From Piscicola geometra (lineage: Eukaryota; Annelida; Clitellata; Hirudinida; Piscicolidae): a DNA stretch of 64,000 nt. The notes beneath the pieces are model-generated. The model worked only from the letters and a program-made list of their open reading frames with translations. It ran no database searches and was not told the origin of the DNA. Numbering within the stretch: the stretch's first letter is position 1; each line of letters begins with the position of its first letter. The translations under genes and the position numbers were made by a program. Positions 1 to 12,366 of this stretch are shown here, piece after piece. Location: assembly GCA_943735955.1 (NCBI GenBank), contig OX030955.1, positions 5,587,269 to 5,651,268 on the forward strand, given 5' to 3'.

Positions 1-273
1 TAATTGACAAAGCGAAGCGGTAATAAAATAACGTTTTATAAATCGCCCTACTTTCATAAAGCCCAAAGATAAAGTCTATAACATAGACATATATTTTTTT
101 ATATAAATTACACATTTAAATATTATGGCATACTTTGAAAGTTATTTAATTTTCGTTTTGAAAATAATTATAGTTTTCATTTCAGTTTCGTTTTGAAAAT
201 AAATTTAGTTTTTATTTTCGTTTTCGTGGAACGATTATTCAGAATTTTCGTTTTCGTTACGAAAATAACACTG
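1..273 (-). mobile_element. hAT-like non-autonomous element, partial (runs off the left edge)
   Basis: This stretch is the reverse complement of the left part of the complete element at 43451-44137. Both copies share the terminal motif CAGTGTTATTTTCGT (here read inward from 273), the runs of AACGAAAACG, and an internal stretch containing ACCGCTTCGCTTTGTCAATT. The visible terminus falls exactly where the reverse-transcriptase reading frame at 274-845 breaks off, so this copy appears to have inserted into that older retrotransposon. The other terminus and any target-site duplication lie outside the window. Confidence 0.7.
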
Positions 274-880
274 CTGAGAACCAAAGCAGAAGCCAATGTT
301 CTCAGTGAGTCCTTGGTCAATAACCATCTTATGGATCGTATTTGGCGTAAAAAAGCAAAGCAGGTTTGAGTCATCTTGTTGATGTGTGTCTTCATGGTGA
401 GGTCTTTGTCGAGATAAACTCCCAGGTTTCTGGCACTTTCAGAGGGAATTATCTCGTTCTGACAAATGCGGACTTGATCTTTGGGAGTGTGAGCAGAGTT
501 TCGACGGGATGAGAGCCAGATAACTTCAGTTTTGCTGGAGTTAGGTTTCAGTTGATTGGCACCCATCCAAGCAGAAATTTCATCAATGCATGATGACACC
601 CTTTCTTGCAGGTCAGCCTGATGACCTTTAATGCAATGACCGTAAATCTGGGTGTCATCAGCATACTGATGAAAAGCAAGCTCATGTCTAGCTGCTATTC
701 TTTACAAATCTCCAGTGTACAACGAGAACAGTAAAAGACCAAGAACTGAACCTTGGGGGACTCCTACAGCGGAAACCGACGTGGTCGATTTTGTCCCACT
801 ACAGCGGATGTCGAAACATCTGTCATTTAAGTAGTCCATATAAGCCGCGAGTCGTTAACAACTCGGCCACCCGTTCACCC
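274..880 (-). pseudogene. Non-LTR retrotransposon reverse transcriptase fragment
   Basis: On the minus strand the reading frame contains the RT motifs GVPQGSVLG (about 740-765) and QYADD (about 648-663), followed by a conserved C-terminal RT segment with ARNLGVYLDKDLTM and HINKMTQTCF (about 370-440). This order is typical of CR1/Jockey-type non-LTR elements. An in-frame TAG lies between the GVPQG and YADD motifs, the 5' side is truncated near 845-880, and the 3' side is interrupted at 273 by a hAT-like element. It is therefore a dead fragment. No endonuclease domain is present. Confidence 0.85.
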
Positions 881-2459
881 CGTTCTTTTAAAAAAATTAC
901 ATTTATTTTTTGAATGAAACTTAAACTAAAATATCATGAAAACTATTAATTGTTTTCTTTAAATAACCTTGTCAGCTAGAAGAAAAACTTGTGAAATAAA
1001 CTTTAAATAAACTTTAAAATCATATATTTCAAAAACTTTTTTACAATTAAAAACCTTTTCTTGTCTTTAATGGAAAGGGTGAGTTGTACCTTTTTAGTTT
1101 TTATTGCCAATAATAAGCCATTAAAAGTATTTATAATAGACTATTATTAATAGTCCACAATTCAACCTTTTTCATTCCATCTTACCAGAATAGCTAAACT
1201 TGAATGTGAGTGCTTCCATGAGCGGCGATCCTGGGGTCCGGACCATGTTTTGTATATAAAATATATGAAAATAATCTATAAAAAAGGTAAATCTTTTACA
1301 TTTATTTAGAGAGGTAATTTGGTTGAAAGGTTAATTGGTTGAAGGATGAATTGTTTGAAGGGTGATTTGACTGCAATTCGAGAGAACAAGCACATCTAAG
1401 CTTCCGTTCTTCAAAAAGTTATAAAGAGGCGAATAAGATGTCTACAAAAGTAAAACTGAATCAACGTCTAAAAGTAGTTCAATTTGCAATACAACCAAGG
1501 TGTCAAAAAATACTTCATTAGCTAATACAACCTTAACAGCCAGTAAGCCACTAAAATGAGATTCAAAAAAGCAGCCACTGAGCATCATGTAGCATCGTCA
1601 ATTTAAAAAAACCCTCTAAAGGCGACTTTCAAGAATTTTTATGAATAAAAAAATTATATCTAGGTGCAAAATAGCTTTCAGCAATTGGATGAGTTAGGGT
1701 TAGGGTTATTTTATTTTATGCTATTTTATGTTAAGAGAACTTTTTTTAGCTTCGGAAAAAACGAGCTCGGTAATATCCAAGAGTTTTAATTCTATAATTA
1801 AATTCTCAAAATGGAGGGTTAATCATTAGTGAAAATTTTTTGAATATTAACTTCATGAAAACTTAATTTTGTTAAACTATTTAGAATAGTTTTATATTTA
1901 AATTATCATATTTAAAATATGATTTAATAGACACACCTCCAGTTGTTCCTTTGAAAATGTAGGGTAAATAACAAATGATATTTCAAAGATTTGGCATGAA
2001 ATTAATTTGGCTATTTCCTGAAAAACCCATGAAATAAAATTAAGTATTGTTTACCAATTGTGATAATATTTTAAATTCATTTTTGATTTATTTTCATAAA
2101 GAATAAATAGTTATTGTTCTAAAAGAAAACGCCAGAAAGATATAAAACAAAAGATTATTTAAAATAAGTTGACTAAATACATTTTAATTGTAAAGATTAA
2201 TTAATTTGATTGATTGAGACACTCAAATGAATGTCAATTTGAGTTTTTTATAGTCATATTGTGAAAGGTTATTAACAAATATTGAATCTTCACTTTAAAA
2301 TTTCTAAATATAGTTAAAAATTAAATATTTACCTTTTTTTTTTCCACAAAAAACATATTGTTGGTGGTTCAAATGAACAAACATATGACATGATTTAATT
2401 ATTTTTTCAAATGTCATATATAATAATTTTCAGAAAAAAGAATAATCAAAGAATTATAA
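881..2459. other. AT-rich intergenic DNA upstream of Pellino
   Basis: No coding exon was recognised here. The stretch is AT-rich with poly-A/T runs and holds two TTAGGG units at about 1690-1707 that are too short to be an interstitial telomere array. It presumably contains the Pellino promoter and 5' UTR, but no core promoter motif stands out. Confidence 0.5.
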
Positions 2460-5400
2460 ATGAAACGTCAGTCTCTAAACAAATATGGGGAACTGATCAT
2501 CCTAGGGTTGAACCATACTTTTTTTGATTTGTCAATATTGATGTTTATTTTTCCTTTCGTATCAAAATAAATTAATACAATAAACAAACTCAAAAACTAA
2601 ATATTTCCACAAAAACTACATAAAAACCACCCATAACCAAGCCATCAAACCCTCGAACAGCTATAATGGCTCATTGACAAATGGAGACAAAGGTCGTCGC
2701 AGGAGCAAACTGGTCCTCCACAAGAGACCCACTGCCACAGGAGTTCGACCCATCAAACACCACATCGTCGATGATCCGCGCCAGTGTGAGGTTGCTGGGG
2801 AGGGGGGAAGTGCTGTTTTCATTATAATCTTGAAACAATTGTTTTTCAATAATTATTTTTGATTTAAAAAAAATAGAGGTATTATCTAGAATAAGTTATT
2901 ATTGGTCTATATGAGTGCTATCATAGGAATTTTATTTTTAAATATAGTTTAAAAAGATATGTCTGAAATAAGGACCTAAAACAAATTATTTTAGTTTTCT
3001 TATAATGATGATGTCCGATATTTCACAGTATTTATTATGAAATTCGTTTTTGGCATAATCACTAATGATTCAAAAACTCACCACCAATTACACACACACA
3101 CTCATCATCATCACAGCAACACAACCACAAAACCATTTTTGTCACACAAACAAACATACACACATATATACCCACCGACCCAAACCTTCTACACCAACCA
3201 CTTCCTTACCCAACCACTCTCTCACCAACTCCCCACTCACCCAATCCACCAACCCTTCCCCCCCCCCCCCCCACCCACCAGCTGATCCGCAACACAGAGC
3301 AACACTCAGTCTCTTACACGCTGAGCAGAAGTCAAGCCGTCATCGTCGAGTATGAACACGATCCGAGCACTGACATGTTCCAAATCGGACGATCCTCCGA
3401 AGACCAGATCGACTTTGTCGTCATGGACACAATCCCCGAGAATGAGAGGAATGAGAAGATTGTCTCGCAAAGCACCATCTCGAGGTTGTCTAAATACAAA
3501 ATTATATCAAATATTTATCAATAATTTGAATACACTTTTCTTAATCATTTAAATTTAATTTTCTTAATTATTTAAATTTAATTTTCTTAATCATTTAAAT
3601 TTAATTTTCTTAATCATTTAAATTTAATTTTCTTAATCATTTAAATTTAATTTTCTTAATCATTTAAATTTAATTTTCTTAATCATTTAAACTTAATTTT
3701 CTTAATCATTTAAAATTAATTTTCTTAATCATTTAAATTTAATTTTCTTAATCATTTAAATTTAATTTTTTTAATCATTTAAATTTAATTTTCTTAATCA
3801 TTTAAATTTAATTTTCTTAATCATTTAAATTTAATTTTCTTAATCATTTAAATTTAATTTTCTTGATCATTTAAATTTAATTTTCTTAATCATTTAAATT
3901 TAATTTTCTTAATCATTTAAACTTAATTTTCTTAATCATTTAAACTTAATTTTCTTAATCATTTAAACTTAATTTTCTTAATCATTTAAATTTAATTTTC
4001 TTAATCATTTAAATTTAATTTTCTTAATCATTTAAATTTAATTTTCTCAATCATTTAAATTTAATTTTCTTAATCATTTAAATTTAATTTTCTTAATCAT
4101 TTCAATTTATTTTTCTTAATCATTTCAATTTAATTTTCTTAATCATTTAAATTTAATTTTCTTAATCATTTAAATTTAATTTTCTTAATCATTTAAATTT
4201 AATTTTCTTTATCATTTAAATTTAATTTTTTTTCTCATTTAAATTTAATTTTCTTAATCATTTAAATTTAATTTTCTTAAGCATTTAAATTTAATTTTCT
4301 TAAGCATTTAAATTTAATTTTCTTAATCATTTAAATTTAATTTTCTTAATCATTTAAATTTAATTTTCTTAATCATTTAAATTTAATTTTCTTAATCATT
4401 TAAATTTAATTTTCTTAATCATTTAAATTTAATTTCATTACCAGTTAAAATTTAATCTTAATTAACAATTGAAATTCAATTTTAACACCAATTAGAATTT
4501 ATAATTAATAGATAATTGACTCATTAATTAAACAGGTTTGCGTGCCGGGTGTTGGTGGAGCGTGCCTTCCCGCACACCGCTCGCATATACGCTGCAGGAT
4601 TTGACAGCGGCAGAAACATCTTTCTAGGGGTGGGTTGTTTGTGCAAATGATGAAATCGATTGAGGATGGAAAATATAGTTAATTAGTCAACTTAAATTTT
4701 ACATAATCAAATAAGTAACCTAAATGAACTTAAAGATAATTATTTTTTTACCACGAATCTTTTTAATCGTCCAATCATTAAGTATTTATAATATGAATGC
4801 TATGGAGTAGTCATGGTTCAGCATCCACTCTGGTGGCCCAAAGGTGCTCAACACTACGCGAGACTGACGGCATCACACAACCACACCACTACAATCACCA
4901 CGACACAACAACAGGAGAAAGCGACCAAATGGTACAGCAACGGCGAGATAGACGGCCTGACGACGAATGGCATTCTAGTGATGCATCCCGCTGATGCCTT
5001 CATGGAAACGCCTGACCCGGGTCTATGGCGGGAGTTGTCGGTGGAGGGGGGTCTGTACGCCCTGAGAGAGTCCCGCTCGACGCCCAATAAGGGAAGTCTG
5101 GTGAGTGGGTTGGTTGGTGAGTGGGTTGGTTGGTGAGTGGGTTGGTTGGTGAGTGGGTTGGTTGGTGAGTGGGTTGCTTGGTGATGGGTTGGGGGAAGGG
5201 GGATGGCGCGGTTTGGGGGCTGGTTTGTTGGGGTTGTTTTTGGTGTTGGTTGTTGGTTAGAGTGGATGGCACGGGTGGGGTTTTTTTGTTGGGGTTGTTG
5301 TTGGCGTTGAAGGGTTTTGTTGGAGTGGGTGGGGTGTTTTTTTTGAGGTTTGAGTTTTGCTGTAGTGGATACTTACAATTCATTCGAGTGGATTGTTATC

Positions 5401-7312
5401 ATGTTTTCAAATATTTGGCAAACATTATTGTTGGTACTTATAAGAAGTTTAAATTGTATATTATTCATAACCAAATGGTCTTGAAGCTTGATTGTGTTTT
5501 AGGCCACTTTAACACGATTCGTCATTGTGTTATAGTCTCGTTGAGATTTCTCGATTCGGGCACTCAGATATCGAACGAAAGCAACGTCTTGAAGGACGGC
5601 ACGTTGATCGACTTGTGCGGCGCAACTCTCCTGTGGCGCTCGAACGAGGGACTGGAGAAGGGACCCGTACGTCGATCCACCTTTGTTGCTGTTGTTGTTT
5701 GTTTTTGGTTGTTGTTTGTTTTGGTTGTTGCTTGTTTTGGTTGTTGTTTTTTTTGGTTGTATGCGATGATTTACTTTGTTGAGTTTTGTACAATAATTCT
5801 CTTATTTTTCCTTGCGTCCGTCCTTTCATCCATACTTCCATTCATGCATCCATCCTTCTATGCATGCATACATGCATCCATGCATTCATCACATTCATCC
5901 ATCCAACTATCGTTTGTATATCCATTGCATTTGATTTCATATTCATGCATACACGCCTTCTCCTCACGCAACAAGAAGCAACGCCATATCTCCCCTCCCC
6001 AACCATTACCACTATAATCACCATCAAAAACCTATCCATCACCACCGCCACAAAAACCACTGCCACCACCACCGCACGCATGGACACACCACCATCACCA
6101 CCGACAGAGCCTGATGGGCCTAGAGCTACAAATCCGCGAGATCAACGCCTCTAGGCCTCAATGCCCGGTCGGACTGAACACGCTGGTGCTGCCGATCAAG
6201 AATTCATCGAGCAACAACGAGAAAACGCCCTTCGTCTACCTGAACTGCGGCCATGTGCACGGTCAACACAGCTGGGGCAAGGATGGCGTGTCGAACACCA
6301 ATTGTACCTGTCCCATGTGCCGAGAGGTGCTTGTTTTGCGGCGGTTGTTGTTCGTTAGATTGGATTGGGGTTTTTAGTTTGGATGTTTGAGTAGAAGAAC
6401 GAAGAGGAAAAGTTGGTTTTAAAGAGTTTTGCCTGTGAGGGAATTTATACTAGTTTTTTGAATTATTAAATGCGATTTTTTTGGGTTTAGTCATCCAATA
6501 GTTTGGCTTTTTCATTCGTTTTTTTCGTTTTACTTCAGTTTCATTCATCTATCTATCTATACATTCATTCATTTATCCATATGCACCCATTTAACCATGT
6601 CTCCATTAATTCATCTATCCAGCACTCATTTATATATAATCCAAACATCCATTTATTTTCCATCCATTACCATCATCAACCCATCCATTCATCCATTCAT
6701 CCATCCATCCATCCATCCCACTCATCCATCCATCCATCCCACAGGTTGGTCCGTTCGTGAAGTTGTTGCTTAGTCAGGAGACGAGTTTCTACAACGAGGA
6801 TGACGTCATAACGCACTGCTTCTCGCCCTGCGGTCACATGGCCTCCGAAAAAACCGTCAAGTAATTACGCATGATGATGATGATTGATGATGGTTGTGAT
6901 GATGATGATGATGGTGGTTGTGATAATGATGTTGATGATGATTGATGATGGTTGTTGTGATAATGATGATGATTATTTTTTTAAATTATTATTATACTGC
7001 TGCTGCTGACTATGACGATTGGCGTTTTTAATTTACAAAATCTATATTTAAATTGATATTTATTACAAAAAAGTTTGATACTCATAAGCTTTTTAAATTG
7101 TTCTCTATCCACTGACCGTAACCACACCAACTACTCCATACATCACTACTACTACCACGACGACCACTACCATGCGCACACCCAGATACTGGTCCAAGGT
7201 GCAAATACCTCACGGTTGCCATGGCTTCCACGCCATGTGCCCCTTCTGCGCCACTCTACTGAATATTCAACGACCCTGGGTCAAACTCATCTTCCAGGAT
7301 AATCTCGAATGA
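2460..7312 (+). CDS. pellino: Pellino E3 ubiquitin-protein ligase, complete
   Basis: Pellino proteins are E3 ubiquitin ligases that bind phosphorylated IRAK/Pelle kinases through an FHA-like domain and act in Toll/IL-1 signalling. Nine exons: 2460-2506, 2661-2790, 3282-3484, 4536-4629, 4915-5100, 5568-5666, 6108-6326, 6745-6860 and 7186-7312, giving 406 aa against about 420 in vertebrates. The protein starts MKRQSLNKYGELIILGYNGS, matching the family N-terminus, so the ATG at 2460 is well supported. The FHA-like part carries MFQIGRSSEDQIDFVV, STISRFACRV, YAAGFDSGRNIFLG and DGLTTNGILVMHP. The C-terminal RING-like region (about residues 270-406) has CPVGLN, CGHVHG, CPMCRE, CGHM and CPFCATLL. All splice phases agree. 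Introns are loaded with simple repeats, including a 23-bp satellite and a tandem donor array. The name rests on family motifs; I am confident. Confidence 0.95.
3065..3281 (+). repeat. CA/CCA-rich tract abutting the Pellino exon 3 acceptor
   Basis: A C/A-rich, G-poor tract of CACACA, CAAACC and CCACC units, including a run of about 16 C residues near 3257-3272, ends directly at the CCACCCACCAG acceptor (exon begins at 3282). It is intronic. It takes the place of an ordinary polypyrimidine tract. Confidence 0.85.
3536..4432. repeat. 23-bp AT-rich satellite in Pellino intron 3
   Basis: About 39 head-to-tail copies of a 23-bp unit centred on TTTAAATTTAATTTTCTTAA fill nearly the whole intron between exons ending at 3484 and starting at 4536. 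Copies differ by only one or two bases, implying recent expansion or homogenisation. There is essentially no G on the sense strand. Confidence 0.97.
5101..5180 (+). repeat. 16-bp minisatellite made of tandem splice-donor motifs
   Basis: Directly after Pellino exon 5 (ends 5100) the 16-bp unit GTGAGTGGGTTGGTTG repeats. GTGAGT, a strong 5' splice-site match, occurs at 5101, 5117, 5133, 5149 and 5165. The G/T-rich tract continues in degenerate form to about 5340. The first copy is the donor that keeps the reading frame. Confidence 0.95.
5690..6107 (+). repeat. G/T-rich start and C/A-rich end of one Pellino intron
   Basis: After the donor at 5667 the intron has TTG/TTGTTT repeats (5680-5760). 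It then passes through CATC/ATCCATGCATCC repeats (5825-5900) and ends in CACCA/CACAAAAACCACC repeats (5995-6107) up to the acceptor before 6108. The two ends are roughly complementary. Confidence 0.8.
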
Positions 7313-9253
7313 GACTCGTCCACCGTCTTTCCTTCCTTCCTTTAATTATTCATTCATTCGTTCGTTCGTTTAAACTATTTTCTTTCCTTTATTTATGTCA
7401 TTCATTCGTTTATTTAAATCCTTCTTTCCATCATTCATTTATTAATTCATTTAAAGTCCTCCTTTCCTTCTTTTCATCATTCATTTATTTAAACTCTTTT
7501 CTTTCATCAACCATTCATTCGTTCATTTAAATTCCATCCTTCCATCATTATGTCATTTATTTATCCATAAATGTTTTAATTAGTTCATTTTTATATACGT
7601 CATAATAGCTTGTCAATATGATTTTAAATTACAATATTACAACGTATTCTATCCATGAATGCAGCGATCTGTAATGCCATTTTAAGATTTATTTTATATT
7701 TAAACTTTAAATTTTAAAGACGTCTTTCTACAGCAACGTTGCTATAGCGGTGTGTTGTGGCTAGTAAAAATAATATCAGCAACAAAAATGAAAATGATAC
7801 TAATGATGATGATGATAATAATAGTTAAATAATAGCAGATGTAACACGTCTAACCATAGTCCATGACCGTTGTACCAATAGCGAAATTCAATATTGTTTC
7901 GTCGTTAAATTCACTTTTCGTTGATTTACATTTTACAAATTCTTTTCGCTCGTATGATGAAACTACTTCATTTATCCTTGCTTGGGTGTTTTCACTCATC
8001 CCTTCCTGCTATGTTTCACGTGTGGTGAATTAATTATCGTGATCATGATTATGATGACATTTTGTATTTGTTAGCACGCATCACGATTTTTGAGTGATAC
8101 GTTGATTTTAATTAATTATTTATGCTATCTAATGTCCTATTATCATTATTATTATTGTTTATATTATTATTATCATTTCTATTATTATTCTTAATTACTA
8201 TAGTTATTTAAAACCGTATTTTAAAAATTAAGTATTCCTCACTATATGATTACTGCATCGAGTATTGCAGCAGTAGCCAAGCTTTAATTGTCTATTAGAC
8301 GCATCTTATATCATTCATTCATTTGCGTATTAAACTTTGAATATTAATTTAATTTGCATAATCCTGATTTATCCTGAATTACAAAACATTATTTGTGAAT
8401 GAACAGATGCGGGCAAACTCTCGAATATTCCTTAACGTGTGCTCAATACCACTCCGTTACCAAGTTAATACAATTATACTTACAATTGTGCTAATTAATT
8501 ATTTATGACGTATCACTCAAAACTCCATCTATTGGTTAATTAAATATGTAATTATGATTAGTGCTTATTCACAATCTTTGAGTATTATTTGCGACATTTC
8601 GAGTATTTTGAAAACGCCAGGTGATCATCTCTTGATCAAGTGGGATGAGTCATGATTACCATCTTTCACTACATTATCATTATCATTAAAAGAGCATAAG
8701 AGTCATTTATAATAATAATAATAATAATGAATTAATAATATTTAATATAAATCATGATTTTTCAATTATAAAATGGTTCGAATGTTAATTTAAATTAAAT
8801 ATAAATATTGATTTCCGTATTTTAAAATAGTTCAAAATATTAATGTATAATAATAATACTAATAATAATAACCAGTATAAATTATAAAATACTTCAAGTA
8901 ACGTCGCTTTGAATGCTTAGTGGGCGTTGTATAGGCGAAATAAATGTCTCAAGCTGGACTTTGGGACGTTAGAGAGTCTACATGGCAGCGTTTTCAGCCT
9001 GGGTCTTCAAAAGAGGATTGAAAGGTGTTTGAAGGAATCGTGAGGATAGTAGTTAAGATGGTGTGGCTTGCATCGTCTTAAAACTCATTCACCCACATTG
9101 TATCTTCAAATCATCCATCACCACATCCTACCACTTCACCACACCCCACCAAAACTTCACAAATCCATCATCACTCCACCCCTCTAACACCTCATGCCAG
9201 CACAACGACTCCAAACCGCGCACACAACTCACCGCACCGCAACTTCACACAAC
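7313..9253. other. Intergenic region between convergent Pellino and MTAP
   Basis: No gene was recognised. TTCATT/TTCC-rich repeats at 7320-7560 probably lie in the Pellino 3' UTR. The rest is AT-rich with short ATT/AAT microsatellites (about 8140-8190, 8710-8730, 8850-8875). A 15-bp perfect inverted repeat, TTTTGAGTGATACGT at 8088-8102 and its complement at 8508-8522, may mark a small degraded transposon. Confidence 0.5.
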
Positions 9254-10510
9254 TCACCGCACTCCAGTGCCCACCTTATACTTGAGCGAGATCTCCTTCC
9301 AGCCGAGTTGCTTCAGTTGCGAGATCGAGTCGACGAGGACTGACTTGAAGCACGTGGCATTCTCCTTCATCTGCTTCATCACCATGTCAACCGTCACCTT
9401 TGAAATCGTCGTGTAATTTGAGTTTGAAAATGATCTTAAAGTCAATTAAATGGATTTTAATATTATAAGTAGTTTAAATAATGATTAATTGAAATGAAAA
9501 ATAAGATAAATAATGAAATTAATTTTAACAAAATAAATATTGAAATGACATAAAGTGAAATGAGTGGTAATATCTATTTAGCGCTAATTAAATGTTTATA
9601 AAATTCAAAAGTGGATCTAACGTGAGGAGCGTCTCTCCAGGCGTCCATGTCAGTGACCAGTGCAATAGCGGCGTATGGAAGGCCTAACTCATTCGCCAGA
9701 ACCACCTATGGTTTCAATATATAGATAAGTGATTAATTTATAGGTAATTGATACTGATAATGACAGTGTAAATATTTAATTAATTAATTTATAAATAACT
9801 GGTACAGATAAATGCAAGGTTTTTGAATAATTAATTATGCCTACCATCATTAAGTGATGATCTCAAGATGTAGTTACAAATTTATTAACATATTCCAATA
9901 TGTAAAAAATTAAGCGCTAAAACCTCCGGCACTGTCGTCATGCCAATCACAGACGCGCCAAATGACTTGTACATTAGACTCTCAGCCTTGGTTGAGAACC
10001 TGGTAGTCATCATCATCACCATCATTGTTGTGGTTAACATCAACATCACAATCTTCATCATCATAATCATCATTATGATAATCATCCCCACCACCATTAT
10101 TATCATTATTCATAATCATCATCATCACTACCTGGGACCCTCAATGACAACAATGGTTCCAGTGGAATGGTGGGGGGTGTTGTGCCTCTGAAGGGTAGCA
10201 ACAAGCACCTGTGACAAAATTGAATTTAAGTATTAAACAAATGCATCTAAATAATTATTTTAATTATTAAATTAATAAATAATTAACCTTACAATAACAT
10301 AATTTAGTAGTTCAGGCTTCCCAAATGAACCACAAATTTCTTATTCAGTTGCTTTTCCTGACGCTATGTTAAATAAACAACATCATCCTCAACACCACCA
10401 CCACTATCATCATCACCACGACAATCATCCCCATCATCATCATAATCACCATTACCATCATCATCACCATTACCAACATCATCACCACCATCATCATCAC
10501 CACCACTATC

Positions 10511-10542
<32 letters not shown>

Positions 10543-11680
10543 CATCTTTGCCTGGTTGAGTTCATGGGCAAAAGGATGCGCCATGGGAATGTGACAGATG
10601 CCTGGGAAGTCTTCAACGGTGCCGTCGTAGAAGGTGGTGTGTCTCTTTGTCGTTCTGTGCGTGTTGTTAAGTATTACTTTGTATTTGTTTTGTTATACCA
10701 AGTAGTTAAATGAAATTAATATTTATTTGAATCTGAAAAAAGATTTTATACAAATAAATACAGCCTTTGTAGTTTACAGATTATGCCTATTTTTATCTTC
10801 ATTATTAATATTATTATTAAAATAAAAAATAAAAAAGAATAATTTTTATATTAATAATTAATTAAATTAAAATAATAAATAATTTTTTATTCCTATTTAT
10901 AAAACACCTATCAATGAACTGGTCGAGAATGACAATGTGCCCGGGCAGTATGTCTTCTTGCAGGGAGCCCACTGCACAACTGACCACCAAGCACGTGCAT
11001 CCGAGATGCTTCAAAGCCCAAATGTTGGCACGGTAGTTAACGTTGGTCGGGTTCAAGTGATGCTTTTGCCCATGTCTTTATTGGGTGGGATGGATATTTT
11101 AGATGGTTTGGATGGATGAAAGAGGGTTTTTATGGATGGAGTAAGGTTAATATGGATAGAGTAAAATGCATGGAAAAAATTATTTTTATTATTAGTTATA
11201 AAAATTATTTAGAATTATTTTGATGTTTTTGCTTTATGAACTGCAAGGTTTTGATACCTTGCTAACAAGATACATTTCACTCCAGAAATTGTGCCTATTA
11301 TGAAAGCATCTGAAGGCTGCATTTGAATTTACGACTAAATATAAATATATTTATTCAATAAATTTTATTGAATCTATTTTTATTAAATATAAATATTCAT
11401 TATATATTTCAAAATAATATATTTATAAAACAAACAAACAGGTCCAAAAGGAGTTTCCAGAACTTTCACTTCTCTGCCAAAAAGAATCTGAGAATCGTCA
11501 AGACCTGTTCCTCCAATTATCCCTAAAACTAGCTAAAGAATTTAATAAGGTTTAAATTATAAAACCAATTTAAAATTTTGATAGAAAATTAAATATACAC
11601 ATTAATATTTTATATTTATGAGAAAATCAAATTAAATTTATAAGATATTTGAAAGAATGATAGAATTTACAAACTTCCAT
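9254..11680 (-). CDS. MTAP: S-methyl-5'-thioadenosine phosphorylase (methionine salvage)
   Basis: MTAP cleaves methylthioadenosine with phosphate to adenine and methylthioribose-1-phosphate in the cytosol, the entry step of methionine salvage. Exons in coding order: 11671-11680 (tentative), 11440-11528, 11258-11316, 10908-11075, 10552-10642, 10132-10208, 9924-9999, 9622-9705 and 9254-9397, about 265 aa against about 283 in human. Diagnostic segments are [94 protein letters not shown] and [11 protein letters not shown]. All phases agree from 11528 to the stop. The first 10-nt coding exon (MEV plus one base) is only inferred from a fitting ATG and donor. The intron after 10552 has a GC donor. 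The gene is head-to-head with EMC4. Confidence 0.93.
10000..10131 (-). repeat. GAT/ATT-rich repeat starting at an MTAP donor
   Basis: Read on the sense (minus) strand, the intron after the exon ending at 10132 starts GTAGTGATGATGATGATTAT and continues as imperfect GAT/AAT repeats to the next acceptor before 9999. The whole intron is about 130 bp and almost entirely simple repeat. Confidence 0.85.
10375..10551 (-). repeat. GAT/GTG-rich repeat right after the GC donor of MTAP
   Basis: On the sense strand the intron begins GCAAAGATGATGATGATGAT and continues as GAT/GGT/GTG repeats for about 170 bp. On the plus strand this appears as CATCATCACCACC. Confidence 0.9.
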
Positions 11681-12366
11681 TATTCTCTTAGATTATTTCT
11701 CCAAGTCTGGTAGGAATATAAGTTAAAAATCTACTTAAGATGCTAATCTAGACTTAAGTCTACATTCAGTCTATATTGGCCTGAGAGTGAAATTGATTAT
11801 GAAAAGGTATAAAGTGCAGAAATATAAATAATTAGTAAAGAATAAATAAAGTAAATTAAAACAGAATTTGTTAAATATTTGAAAATTTTTATTATTATTT
11901 CACAACAAAACTGAGTTATTTATAATGACTTTACTGATAACCTCTTTATAAGTTTAATTATAAGTTCAGTATTTAGAAAGATTATCAAAAAGTTAGAGTT
12001 CAAACTTTATAGTTTAGTAAAATAATTATATAATATTGCTATTAGCTATTATCATAAAATTGACATTTTATTTATTAAGTTTGAAATTATTGAAATAAGA
12101 AATTTCTTAAATTCTACAATATTTATCAAAATGTAAATTTTAAATATTTGAATTTTTGATAAAAGTTAGGTGCTATAGTTTAGTTAATTATCGTGTTAAA
12201 TGGCAGTCTTTATTTTAAATTAGTAAAAACAATTGCTCTCATTTAGTGTCTTCCTATGATAGAAAAGTTTACTTCAACTAATTCAAACCTTTTAAGAATA
12301 TTTTCTTGAAAAATTCTTATAAAAGTCATGTCAGGAAAAAGTGTTCCAAAGAGATTTAAATGGAGC
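11681..12366. promoter_or_regulatory. Shared 5' region of the divergent MTAP and EMC4 genes
   Basis: The start codons of MTAP (-, inferred at 11680) and EMC4 (+, 12367) are 686 bp apart and point away from each other, so both promoters must lie in or next to this AT-rich stretch. No CpG island, TATA consensus or other core element stands out by eye. The role is inferred from gene orientation only. Confidence 0.45.

Noticed and set aside
1688..1708. Telomere-like TTAGGG units
   Set aside because: Only two full units; expected by chance in AT-rich DNA and no chromosome-end context.
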